A program made the translations under genes and the position numbers. Below are positions 32,093 to 40,819 of a stretch of DNA of 40,819 bases, piece by piece (the stretch's first letter is position 1; each line of letters begins with the position of its first letter). The notes below the pieces were generated by a model. That model was given only the letters and a program-made list of their open reading frames with translations. It was not told the origin of the DNA and did not search any database. This DNA is from RYN-428 sp035551995 (GTDB lineage: Bacteria; Planctomycetota; Phycisphaerae; Tepidisphaerales; Tepidisphaeraceae): NCBI GenBank assembly GCA_035551995.1, contig DASZME010000091.1, forward strand, positions 1 to 40,819. Reading direction: 5' to 3'.

Positions 32093-35000
32093 TTAGGCGT
32101 TCGTTCCGGTCAAGGCGCCGGAGACGATTTTCAATCCATTGGCATCGACCAGGACGAGTGACAGGCCGGTCAGGTCGCCGGGGGTCAAATCGAGCGCCGT
32201 GATGGCGGCGCCGCCGGTGGTCCAGATGTTATTCAGGGCGGTTGCGTTGGCGCCGGCGGCGTTTTGGAACACATGTCCGGTGGGCAGGGTGGCCGACGCG
32301 GTCAAGGCGCCCTTGGAGGCGACGAAACCGGTGACCTTGGACGCCGTCACGGTCAACTTGGTGCTCCCGGCGGAGTCGCCGATCAAACCGCCGGACACCA
32401 CGGCGCCGGTCGTGGCGATTCCGCCCGTCAGCGTCAGGTTGCCGAGAATTCCCAGCCGGGTGGAGGCGAGGCCCGAGATCGTGGCGCCTTTCGCGGCGAT
32501 CCGGCCGGCAAAGCTCCCGGCGACCGAGATGTCGCCGAAGATATTGCCAAGGGCGATGATGTCGCCGGTGCTCGTGCCGCTGCCCACCACGATCCCGCCG
32601 AACCGCGTCAGCTTGCCGGAAGAAACCACGCCGACGCCGATGTTGCCCTGGGCGGCGATCGTGCCGAGCAGCGCGGTATCCAGCGTAATCTTGCTGATCA
32701 GGTTTCCCCGGCTGACGATTCGCGACCCCACGCCCATCGTCACATGCAGTGTCGTCACGCCGTTCACGGTCGAACCGCTCAGCGTCGTCGAGCCAAGGTC
32801 GGCGTTGACGGCGCTGGTCGCGCCGGTGATCGGATCGATGCGGACGCCGGTGGTTTCGATCGTGCCGGTCAGCGTTCCGCCGAACAGGTCGATGCTTCCG
32901 CTGATGGCCGGGGCCATGATGCTGTTCAGCGAAACCTTGGAGACCGAGCTGGTTCCGTTGCCGCGGAGATAGAGGTTGCCCAACACGCCGGTGCTGACAA
33001 TGTTGGCGATCGCGATGCTCGAATCCACGGCGGCGCCGTCGCCGATCAGGCTGAGCTGGGTGATATAGGTCGTGTTGGCGGCGCTGTTGGAGCTAAAGGT
33101 GGTCAGGGCGGTGATCGGGTTATTGGCCTGCGCGCCGGTGGCGACGTCGGTCAGGATCATGCCGTGTTCTTCGAAGTCGCCGTTGTTGGTGGTCGGGTTG
33201 GCGCCTTTGCCGTCGTCGGCGCCTTCGGTTCCATCGACGAACAGGACGACGGCGTTTTTCGAGCTATAGATGACTCGCAATGTTTCGGTCGGCAGCACGA
33301 CGGCTTCGTAGTAAGCGAGCTTGCTGGCGCCGGTGTTGGCCAGGGCCAGGAGCAACGTGGACTCACTGCTTTCGCTGCTCAGCGACGTGGCCTTGTAGGT
33401 TGTGCTGCCCTTGATAAGGGTGGCGAAGGCCAGTCCTTCGATGCTGGTGACGCGGATCGTACCCGCCGCGATGCTGCCCCATGTCGAGACGGCGGCGACA
33501 TGGTCGGCCGGCAGATAGACCCCGCCGACCGTCGATGTCGCGAGCCCGAAGTAGCTGGCTTGCTTGGAACTGATCGTGCCGAGGATATTTCCTTCGATGG
33601 TGATGTTGCGGGCGTTGGCCAGCGCGCCGCCGGCGGACATGAACCGCGACAGATCGAAGTTGTACCCGACCGGGCTGGTGAGCAGCAGGTCGAAGCGAAG
33701 CATGCCGGTATTGGTGACGGAGATGGCCGCTTGCGGATCGCTGATGGTGGCGCCGTCGTAGAGGACCTTAAAGACCGCCCCGGCCAGTGAATTGCCGTTG
33801 GTGTCGGTCACGATGATCTGGCGGAGAATGCCCTTCTGGATGACCGACAGAACCACCCCGCCGACCCCGGCGGCGGCGTTGGACTCGGCGATCGTTCCGA
33901 CGGCGGCGGCGGAGATGGTGCCGGTGTCGTTGGCGCCGATGGTCAGGCTGGTGAGCGTTCCGCCGACGCTCAGGGCGCCGGCGAGGTTTCCGCCGACGGT
34001 CATCGTGGTGATGTTGCCGTTGGTCGTGAGCATGCCGTTGAAGTTCCCGCTGACGGCGACCGTCGCCGAGGCGGTTTCGGCCAGCGTCAGGCTGCCGTTG
34101 AAATCGCCGGCGATGTTGACCGCGGCCGAATTCGTCCCGGCGCCGCCGTCGACCGTGGTCGCCGTGCCGGGATTGATACCGGTGATGTTGACCGTGTCGG
34201 ACCCGGCGCCGAGCTTCAGCGATAGCGTGCTGAGATTCTTGTAGTTGATCGGCCCGCCAAGCCCGGTGATGGCCGACGCGGAAAGGCCGACGGTGCGGGC
34301 GGTCTTGTCAAGGGTGTCATCGACGCTCAGCGTGTCCGCCCCGCCGGCGCCGCCGTCGAAGGTCAGCGGATCGGGGAGTTGGGCGGCGAGGCCGGTCGTC
34401 GCGCTGGCCTTGACGCTGAATGTTTCCTTACCGAGTCCGCCGGTGATGAAGGTCCCAAGCGCAGCGGAGTCACTGACGACGCTGACCGAATCGCCGCCGG
34501 AGCCGAGGTTGACGTTCAGGGTCGAGACGCCGCCGTAGGTGATTGTGACCGGCGCCAGGCCGACGATCGTGTTGGCGGAGATGGTCACCGTGCGGGTCGT
34601 CGCACTGCCGGTGTCGTCGAGGGTGAGGACCGTATTCGATCCGCCGACGATGGTGAGCGGCCCGCGGATCTTGTCGAGCGTTCCACCGATGCCGGGCGCG
34701 ACGCTGCCGATCAGGATGTTGTCGGCGCCCACGCCGGTGTTGATCGTCGTCGGGCCGGTGGTGGCTTGCAGGTTGACGGTATCGTTCCCGGCGCCGGTGT
34801 TAACGGTCGTCGTCCCGGCGATCGTGCTGAAGATGGTCAGGTTGTCGTTGCCGGCGCCGAGGTTCAGGGCGAGCTTGGCAATGCCGGTGTAGCTGATGTT
34901 GGCCGGGGCGATGCCGACCAGCGACGTCGCGCTGAGCGAACCGGTTTGGCCCACGGCGTCGGCCCCGTCGTCCAGCGTCAGCGTATCGGCGCCGCTGCCG

Positions 35001-38000
35001 GTGATGACCAGCGTTCCATTGATGTTGGTCAGCACGCCGTTGAGGGCCGGGGCGTTGCTGCCGACGGTGATGGTGTTGGTTCCGCCGCCCATGCCCAGCA
35101 GTGTCGTCGTGCCCAGGGCGGTGGACTTCACGTTAAACGTGTTACCGCCCTTGCCGAGCGTGATCGTCAGGACTTGCAGGTTGTTGTAAGTGATGGTCGC
35201 CGGGCTCAGGCCGGTGACGGTGGTGGCGGTGAGTACGCCGGCGACCGGAGTCGTCACGCCGCTGTCGTCGATCGTCAGCGAGTCATGACTGGTGTTGGGC
35301 GTATTGGGATTTCCGTTGACGGTGATCGCGCCTTGGATACCGGCCAGGTTCGCCGGCGTCTTGCTGGCGATCCGCACGGAGGTTGAACCGGTTCCCAGGT
35401 TGAGGATGGTCGGGCCGCCCGTGGACTGCACGGTGATGCCGTCGTTGCCGGCGCCGGAATTAATCGTCGTCGTGGTGTTGGTCGCGGTGGAGACCACCGT
35501 CACGCCGTCGCCGGCCGGGCCGAGGTTCAGCGTCAGGCTCGCCAGAGCGTTGTAGGCGATCGCGGCCGGGCTGATGCCGGTCACGCTGGAGTTGGTCACG
35601 GAGACGGCCGGCTGGAAGAGCGTGTCGGCCGAGTCGTCGATGGTGAGCGTATCCGACCCGCTGCCGTTCACGGTTACCGGGCCGTTGATCCCGGCCGCGC
35701 TGCCGGCGTTTCCGATCGTGACCGCGGTCTTGCCGCCGTTGGCGGTGTTGACGACCGTCGGGCCGCCGGTGGTCTGTAGATAGACCTGATTCTGGCCGGT
35801 CCCGGTGTTGATGTGGGTCGTGCCGGAGTCGGCCTGGACGGTGACGATGTCGTTGCCGTTGCCGGTGTTGATGTTGGTGTTGGCGGCGCCGGTTCCCTGA
35901 ACGACCAGGTTATCGCTGCCCGACCCGAAGTTAAGGTTGAGCGTCGCGACGCCGCTGTAGTCGATTTCGCCGGCGGCCAGGCCGGTGATGGCCGTCGTGG
36001 TTAGCACCGCCGAGGTCTTTGCGGTCGTGTCGGCCGAGTCGTCGACGGTGACGATGTCGGCGCCGTTCCCGATCACGTCGACCGTGCCGGCGATGGCCGC
36101 CACACTGCCGAGATACCCGATCGTGATCGTATCGGTGGAGTTCAGGGCCGAAGTGATCGTCAGCGGATCGGCCGCCGCCCGCACGGCGATCGTGTTGGCG
36201 CCGGCGCCGGCGTTGATGTTGGTCGGGCCGGCGTCGGTGTCAACGGTAATCGAATCGTTCCCGGCGCCCGCGTTGACGTTCGTGGTGGCGCCGGCCGGGG
36301 TGGTGGCGATCGTCAGGGTGTCGGCGCCGGCGCCGAGGTTCACCGTCAGGTTGGCCAGGCCGCTGTAGGTGACCGTCGTGGGCGCCAGTCCGGTGACGGT
36401 CGCCCCGCCGAGCGTAACGGTGCGCGATGTCAGGTCATTGGAGTCGTCGATCGTCAGCGAATCCAGTCCATGGCCGGTCTCCGTGACGGCGCCGAGGATT
36501 CCAGAGACCAGGCCGCCGTTGCCGATCGTCGCGGCGGTGGTCGCCGTGCCGGTGTCGGTCACGATGTTGGTGACGGCGTTGGTCGTCTGAATGAAGACGG
36601 TTTCCTTGCCGCCGGCGTTGTGAATCGTGGTTGGGCCGGCGTCGGCTTTCAGCGTGACGGTGTCGGCGCCGGTGGTGGTGTTGATGGTGGTGGCGGTGTT
36701 TACGGCGGTGTTGGTGACGGTCAGTTGCGTGCCGCCTGAACCGAGGGTGAGGGTCAAGGTCGCGATGCCCGAGAATGTCACGCCCATCGAACCCATCGCG
36801 AAGCCGGTCAGGGTGGTCGGCGTGAGTTGTCCGGTCCGGGCGATCGTCGAGCCGCTGTCGTCAAGGAGCAGCGCGTCGGCGCCATTGCCCGTGATGGTCA
36901 GGGCGCCCTGGATGGCGCTGAGCGTGGCCGGGGCGGCGCTGGCGACGGTGACGGAATCCACCCCGGCGCCGGTGTTGACGACGGTCGTGGCGTTCGTGCC
37001 CTGAACATTGATGACGTCATTGCCGGCCTGCGTGTTCAGATTCAGCGGGCCGGAGTCCGAAGCGATCGTCACATGGTCGGCGCCGGCGCCGGTGTTGACG
37101 GTGGTGGTCGTCTTGGCGGGCGTGTCGTTGATCAGCAGGGTATTGCCGCCCGAGCCGAGGCTGATGTTCAGGGCGGTCAGGCCGGTGAAGCCGCTGAAGT
37201 CGATCGTGCCGGCGCTCAAGCCGGTGAGGGTCTTGGCGGTGAGGATCGGGGCGCTCTGGGCGGCGGTGTCGCCGGTATCGTCGATGTTGACGGTATTGGC
37301 GCCGCCGCCAGTGAGGGTCAGGTTGCCGACGATCCCGGCCAGCGTTCCGCCGACAAGGCTGGGTGCGTTGGAGCCGACGTTGACGACGTTGGTTCCGGTT
37401 CCGACGTTGATGTTGGTCGTGCCGCTCTCGCTCCGCACGTTGACGACATCGTTGCCGGCGCCGGTGGAAACGGAAGTCAGCAGCGGCGCGGTGGCCAGGA
37501 TGGTGACGGTATCGTTGCCCGATCCGGTCGTCAGCGACGTGTTGGCCGACGTGTTGTTGATCGTAAACCCGATCATGCCCGAGCCGAGGTTGATGTTCAG
37601 GTTGGTCAGCGAGGCGTAGAACAATCCGGGGAGGCCCATACCGGTGAGCGTCAGTTGCGTGTCGGTGAGTACGCCGGTGACGGTGGCGGTCGAACCGGTG
37701 TCGTCGACGTTGACCGTATCCACGCCGCGTCCGGTGATGGACAAGACGCCTTGAATACCATTGACCGTTCCGCCGGTCGCGGGGGCAAGGCTGCCGACGT
37801 TGACGGTGTTGGTTCCGGAACTGGTGAGGATCGTGAGGGCGCCGGCGTTGGCCTGGACGTTGATCGTATCGCCGCCGGCGATCGGCCCGAGGTTGCCGAA
37901 GAGGGTGGTGACGGTTTTGGCGGCGGTTCCGGTGATGGTCAGATCGGTTCCGCCGATGCCGAGCTGGAGGCTGAAGCTTGCGATATTGCCAAAGAGGACG

Positions 38001-40819
38001 CCGGCCGGCGCCAGGCCAAGGCCGGTGAGCGAGGCGGGGGTTAGCGTGGCGGTGGTGGCCGCGGTATCGCCCGAATCGTCGACGGCGACCTGGTCATGGC
38101 CGTCACCGTTGATGGTGACGCCGCCGACGATGCCGGTCAGCACGCCGCCCGACGCGGGGGCCATGCTGCCGATGTTCACGGTGGTCACGCCGGCGCCGCT
38201 GTTGACCGTCACCAGCGATTGGTCGCTTTCGATATTGAGCACGTCGCTGCCGTTGCCGGTGCCGATGGTGACGGGCATGCCGGCCGGGGTTGATTGGACC
38301 GTGAAGTGATTGGTTCCCGGCCCGAGCAGGAGGTTGATGCCGTCAAGCCCGCTGTAGGTGATCCCGCCGACGCCCATTCCCAGGCCTTCGATGACGGCGT
38401 TGTTGAGATACCCGGTTCGGCTCACGCCGTCGGCGGCGTCGTTGATGTTGAGGATCGTGTTGCCGTTGCCGGCGATCGTGATGGCGCCCTGCAAACCCTG
38501 GATCGTATCGCCGGATGAGTTCTGCGGGTTGCCGAGGTTGATGACATTGGGGGCCGACCCGCCCACGTTGATGATGAGCGTGTAGGTGACCGATTCGATG
38601 TTGAACGTATCGCTTCCGGTTCCGCCGTTGATCGTGGTCGTCGCGGCGCTGTTGCCGGTGACGAGGAAGGTATCGTTACCGCCCTCGGCGTTGATCGTGA
38701 GCGACATCAGGCCGCTGTAGTTGATCGTCGCGCCCACCCCGGTGATCGACGTGGCCGAGATGACGAAGTGGTCGGCGCCGGGCGTTCCATCGATGATGAG
38801 AGATTGAATCGTCGTGCCGCCGACGATGTTCACCGCCGCCAGCAGCGGAACCTGGATGATATAGGTGGCCAGTCCGTTGCCGCTGTTCAGGTTGATCGGC
38901 AGCGTGATGTTGGCGACGTTGAACGTGCTCGGGCCGCCGTTGGTGTTGACGTTGAGCGTTCCGACGTTGGCCAGGATGTTAAACGTGTTGACGTTCCCGG
39001 CGCCGCCGAACCCGTTGAGCGTCAGCGTGCCGGTGTTGGCGTTGACCGTGTAAATATCCGTACCGGCGCCGCCGTTGACGGTCGCGTTTCCGGTATTGGA
39101 GTTCACGATAATCGTGTCGTTGCCGAAGTAGCCATTAATGGTCAGCCCGGCGACGTTGGCATTGAGGATAAACGTATCGTTGCCGCCGACCGGCTTGGTT
39201 GAGCGGGTCACCAGGATGCTGCCGTCGCTGGATTGCAGCGTGAGCAGATAGAGATTCGTGCCGTCGATGATCTCCCACTGCTGGCCGTTCACGATGACGA
39301 TGTCCGGCAGATTCGAGCTGGAGAGCGTGCTGCTGGCGGATTGGAAATCCTTCAGCAGCGTGGCGTCCACGACGTTGTTGTTCAGGTCGGCGATTTCGGC
39401 GGCGGCGTCGGTCGGGTTGATGGTGAAGAGCAGGTTCTTGGGAATCGTCGTCCCCTGGATCGACAGGCCAGACGCGATGCTGGAAACCTGGTAGACCGTC
39501 GTGCCGTCGGTGATGGTCCACGGCCCCGAACCGGTCACCACCGGCGCGGTCAGGGTGAACCCGTTGATCGCGAAGAACGCCGACAGCAAGGCGTTGGCCG
39601 AGTGGCCGTTAAGGCTGGAGACGATGGACGTCGTGGGATTGACGACGATCGTGAACAGCGCGGTATGAGCGGCGTTGGTGACGGCGATGCTGCCGTCGTT
39701 ATTTTGCGTGAGGGTATAGACGACGCCGTTGGCGTCGGTGAGCGTCCACTGCCGGCTCGGCGCGGTCGGTACGACCGAGGCGGACCCGGACAGCGTGGTG
39801 TGATTGGTTGAGAAATCGCCCTTGATCGTCGCGTTGAGCGTCGAGGCGTTCAAGCTGGAAACCACGGCCTGGGTATCGGCGGCGTTGATGACGAACAGGA
39901 GATTGGTGGTCGGATGGCCCATGCCGTCCGTGCCGTTGGCGACGACGCTGATGGTGCTCTGCGAATCGAACAGTCCATTGGCCGGATCGGGGTTTTCCGT
40001 GAGCGTGTAGGTCGTGGAACCGTCGGTGATCAGCCATTGCGGGCCTGACGACAGAAGCGAGAGCGTCGCGATGGCGTTGGTCATCGTGTTGTTCGTCACG
40101 ATGGTGTGGCTGTTGCCCATGAAGAAGGCCAGCAGCGTGCTGTCGATGATGCCGTGATTGAGATCGGTGATGAGGGTCGAATCGGTGTTGGCGACGGTGA
40201 AGAACTGGCTCAGCGAATTGGCGTTGGTGGCCGTCGAGAGATCGGGCGCGGGGCTGCCGTTGAGGGTGACGGGGGCGCCGTCGCCGTTGACGGTGAAGGT
40301 GTCGTTTCCGCTGCTGCCTTGCAGGATGACCGGGACCTTGTTGCCGTCGAGGACGAAGTTCGTGTCGCCCGATTGGGCGGCGACGGTGAGCGCGTCGATG
40401 TTGGCGTAGATGATCGGGGCGCCGCCGCCGCTGACGGAATTGGCGGTGACGGTATAGGTGCCGGGCTGCGGCGGGCCGGCGAGAATCTGCGACACGGCGA
40501 TCGTCCCGCCGGCCTGCGACTGCAGGAGATATTCAACCGCCCCGTCGGCGATGAACCACTCCTTGCCGGAGATTCCGACCGAGGTGACCGCGTTGGCGTC
40601 GAGGTTGAAATGGGCGGCGGCGAAATCGGCCATCAGGTTGGCGTTGACCGTCGTCTCGGTGTTCAGCGAATTCAGATCCGCCGCCGCGTCGCCGGCGCTG
40701 ATCGAGAAGATGTACTTGGCGGTGCTGGAGGCGGCGTTACCGTTGACCGACAGCGTATCGTTGCGGAGCGAAGAGCCCTGGCCGTTGATCGTGACGCCGG
40801 AGGTGATCGGTGCGTTGAT
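32093..40819 (-). CDS. Giant tandem-repeat surface protein (5' end beyond the window)
   Basis: The minus-strand frame is open from the right edge to the stop at 32093, giving more than 2900 residues with the N-terminus missing. In protein order: (1) about 40819-39170, about five copies of a 75-95-residue module (F-x-I/V...DLN...DAxLLxxF...W-x-I-x-DGTxxYxL...GSIxV). (2) About 39170-38520, RTX-like GGxGxD/GGAGTD repeats. (3) About 38520-34030, 12 tandem units of 100-145 residues built on GxLxxIxG...DTLTIDDSGD...TVTGLxPxxITYSGLxxLxLNLGSGxDxLTV...NTGAGND...VNVGSxAP. (4) 34030-32093, a unique C-terminal region. The NTGAGND/GGxGxD stretches suggest calcium-stabilised beta rolls. It is probably an extracellular matrix, adhesin or S-layer-like protein. 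No catalytic motif is visible. Confidence 0.88.
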   Translation of the reverse strand: MNAPITSGVTINGQGSSLRNDTLSVNGNAASSTAKYIFSISAGDAAADLNSLNTETTVNANLMADFAAAHFNLDANAVTSVGISGKEWFIADGAVEYLLQSQAGGTIAVSQILAGPPQPGTYTVTANSVSGGGAPIIYANIDALTVAAQSGDTNFVLDGNKVPVILQGSSGNDTFTVNGDGAPVTLNGSPAPDLSTATNANSLSQFFTVANTDSTLITDLNHGIIDSTLLAFFMGNSHTIVTNNTMTNAIATLSLLSSGPQWLITDGSTTYTLTENPDPANGLFDSQSTISVVANGTDGMGHPTTNLLFVINAADTQAVVSSLNASTLNATIKGDFSTNHTTLSGSASVVPTAPSRQWTLTDANGVVYTLTQNNDGSIAVTNAAHTALFTIVVNPTTSIVSSLNGHSANALLSAFFAINGFTLTAPVVTGSGPWTITDGTTVYQVSSIASGLSIQGTTIPKNLLFTINPTDAAAEIADLNNNVVDATLLKDFQSASSTLSSSNLPDIVIVNGQQWEIIDGTNLYLLTLQSSDGSILVTRSTKPVGGNDTFILNANVAGLTINGYFGNDTIIVNSNTGNATVNGGAGTDIYTVNANTGTLTLNGFGGAGNVNTFNILANVGTLNVNTNGGPSTFNVANITLPINLNSGNGLATYIIQVPLLAAVNIVGGTTIQSLIIDGTPGADHFVISATSITGVGATINYSGLMSLTINAEGGNDTFLVTGNSAATTTINGGTGSDTFNIESVTYTLIINVGGSAPNVINLGNPQNSSGDTIQGLQGAITIAGNGNTILNINDAADGVSRTGYLNNAVIEGLGMGVGGITYSGLDGINLLLGPGTNHFTVQSTPAGMPVTIGTGNGSDVLNIESDQSLVTVNSGAGVTTVNIGSMAPASGGVLTGIVGGVTINGDGHDQVAVDDSGDTAATTATLTPASLTGLGLAPAGVLFGNIASFSLQLGIGGTDLTITGTAAKTVTTLFGNLGPIAGGDTINVQANAGALTILTSSGTNTVNVGSLAPATGGTVNGIQGVLSITGRGVDTVNVDDTGSTATVTGVLTDTQLTLTGMGLPGLFYASLTNLNINLGSGMIGFTINNTSANTSLTTGSGNDTVTILATAPLLTSVSTGAGNDVVNVRSESGTTNINVGTGTNVVNVGSNAPSLVGGTLAGIVGNLTLTGGGANTVNIDDTGDTAAQSAPILTAKTLTGLSAGTIDFSGFTGLTALNISLGSGGNTLLINDTPAKTTTTVNTGAGADHVTIASDSGPLNLNTQAGNDVINVQGTNATTVVNTGAGVDSVTVASAAPATLSAIQGALTITGNGADALLLDDSGSTIARTGQLTPTTLTGFAMGSMGVTFSGIATLTLTLGSGGTQLTVTNTAVNTATTINTTTGADTVTLKADAGPTTIHNAGGKETVFIQTTNAVTNIVTDTGTATTAATIGNGGLVSGILGAVTETGHGLDSLTIDDSNDLTSRTVTLGGATVTGLAPTTVTYSGLANLTVNLGAGADTLTIATTPAGATTNVNAGAGNDSITVDTDAGPTNINAGAGANTIAVRAAADPLTITSALNSTDTITIGYLGSVAAIAGTVDVIGNGADIVTVDDSADTTAKTSAVLTTTAITGLAAGEIDYSGVATLNLNFGSGSDNLVVQGTGAANTNINTGNGNDIVTVQADSGTTHINTGTGQNQVYLQTTGGPTVVNTANGGKTAVTIGNAGSAAGINGPVTVNGSGSDTLTIDDSADTLFQPAVSVTNSSVTGISPAAIAYNALASLTLNLGPAGDGVTVVSTATNTTTTINSGAGNDGITVQSTGGPTILNLGTGSTSVRIASKTPANLAGIQGAITVNGNPNTPNTSHDSLTIDDSGVTTPVAGVLTATTVTGLSPATITYNNLQVLTITLGKGGNTFNVKSTALGTTTLLGMGGGTNTITVGSNAPALNGVLTNINGTLVITGSGADTLTLDDGADAVGQTGSLSATSLVGIAPANISYTGIAKLALNLGAGNDNLTIFSTIAGTTTVNTGAGNDTVNLQATTGPTTINTGVGADNILIGSVAPGIGGTLDKIRGPLTIVGGSNTVLTLDDTGSATTRTVTISANTIVGLAPVTITYGGVSTLNVNLGSGGDSVSVVSDSAALGTFITGGLGKETFSVKASATTGLAAQLPDPLTFDGGAGGADTLSVDDTLDKTARTVGLSASAITGLGGPINYKNLSTLSLKLGAGSDTVNITGINPGTATTVDGGAGTNSAAVNIAGDFNGSLTLAETASATVAVSGNFNGMLTTNGNITTMTVGGNLAGALSVGGTLTSLTIGANDTGTISAAAVGTIAESNAAAGVGGVVLSVIQKGILRQIIVTDTNGNSLAGAVFKVLYDGATISDPQAAISVTNTGMLRFDLLLTSPVGYNFDLSRFMSAGGALANARNITIEGNILGTISSKQASYFGLATSTVGGVYLPADHVAAVSTWGSIAAGTIRVTSIEGLAFATLIKGSTTYKATSLSSESSESTLLLALANTGASKLAYYEAVVLPTETLRVIYSSKNAVVLFVDGTEGADDGKGANPTTNNGDFEEHGMILTDVATGAQANNPITALTTFSSNSAANTTYITQLSLIGDGAAVDSSIAIANIVSTGVLGNLYLRGNGTSSVSKVSLNSIMAPAISGSIDLFGGTLTGTIETTGVRIDPITGATSAVNADLGSTTLSGSTVNGVTTLHVTMGVGSRIVSRGNLISKITLDTALLGTIAAQGNIGVGVVSSGKLTRFGGIVVGSGTSTGDIIALGNIFGDISVAGSFAGRIAAKGATISGLASTRLGILGNLTLTGGIATTGAVVSGGLIGDSAGSTKLTVTASKVTGFVASKGALTASATLPTGHVFQNAAGANATALNNIWTTGGAAITALDLTPGDLTGLSLVLVDANGLKIVSGALTGTNA

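Noticed and set aside
32264..38044. Several long plus-strand open frames opposite the giant protein
   Set aside because: They are Gly/Ala/Val/Asp-rich mirror images of the tandem repeats and are replaced by one another as the frame shifts; the minus-strand frame is continuous over 8.7 kb.

Overview
The window reads as a chromosomal segment of a GC-rich, Gram-negative bacterium, most likely a planctomycete and probably Phycisphaerae-like. Two large extracellular proteins carry the planctomycete N-terminal LEPR-x-LL motif (LESRTLLS at 5688-8078, LEPRKLLS at 29965-31953). A giant tandem-repeat surface protein fills the right end, and core genes (ftsW, yajQ, tsaD, fusA) are scattered singly among accessory genes. 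I see no tRNA, rRNA, CRISPR array or complete insertion sequence. Taxonomy is inferred from protein style only.

Layout. 1-5.2 kb: the C-terminus of a membrane protein, an Eis-like acetyltransferase, an FtsW/RodA-type SEDS protein, YajQ and a GT2 glycosyltransferase. 5.7-11.1 kb: a secreted beta-helix protein with a CBM6-like C-terminus, an AsmA-like protein and a small secreted protein. 11.3-16.5 kb: a same-strand GDP-sugar and glycosyltransferase block (gmd, GDP-L-fucose synthase, GDP-mannose 3,5-epimerase-like, GT4). This block could turn GDP-mannose into GDP-L-fucose and GDP-L-galactose for a surface glycan. 16.7-23.5 kb: a tiny lipoprotein, a fructosamine-kinase-family protein, a lone hydantoinase B, a metallophosphoesterase, a heavy-metal-associated domain protein, tsaD and a ctpA-like protease (the last two form a pair 16 nt apart). 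23.8-28.7 kb: an outer-membrane efflux lipoprotein, a 1-kb zone of gene remnants, and fusA. 29.4-40.8 kb: a zinc-ribbon protein, a GloVer-repeat/CARDB secreted protein and the giant repeat protein, which runs off the right edge.

The most notable observation is a 164-bp MITE-like element at 15586-15749. It has 16-bp terminal inverted repeats, beginning CAGGG, and a perfect 10-bp target duplication. It sits inside the GT4 glycosyltransferase gene. Element plus duplication is 174 bp, exactly 58 codons, and carries no stop in the gene's frame, so the gene stays open with a 58-residue insert. Removing it in silico restores a normal family sequence.

Other non-coding structure includes four copies of a palindromic intergenic repeat, all in the same orientation, and a 41-bp exact copy of the fusA 3' coding region fused to a truncated nucleotidyltransferase remnant. 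There are also several smaller inverted or tandem repeats. The giant protein has at least two repeat families: about 12 tandem units of 100-145 residues, and about five units of a different, unrecognised module of 75-95 residues.
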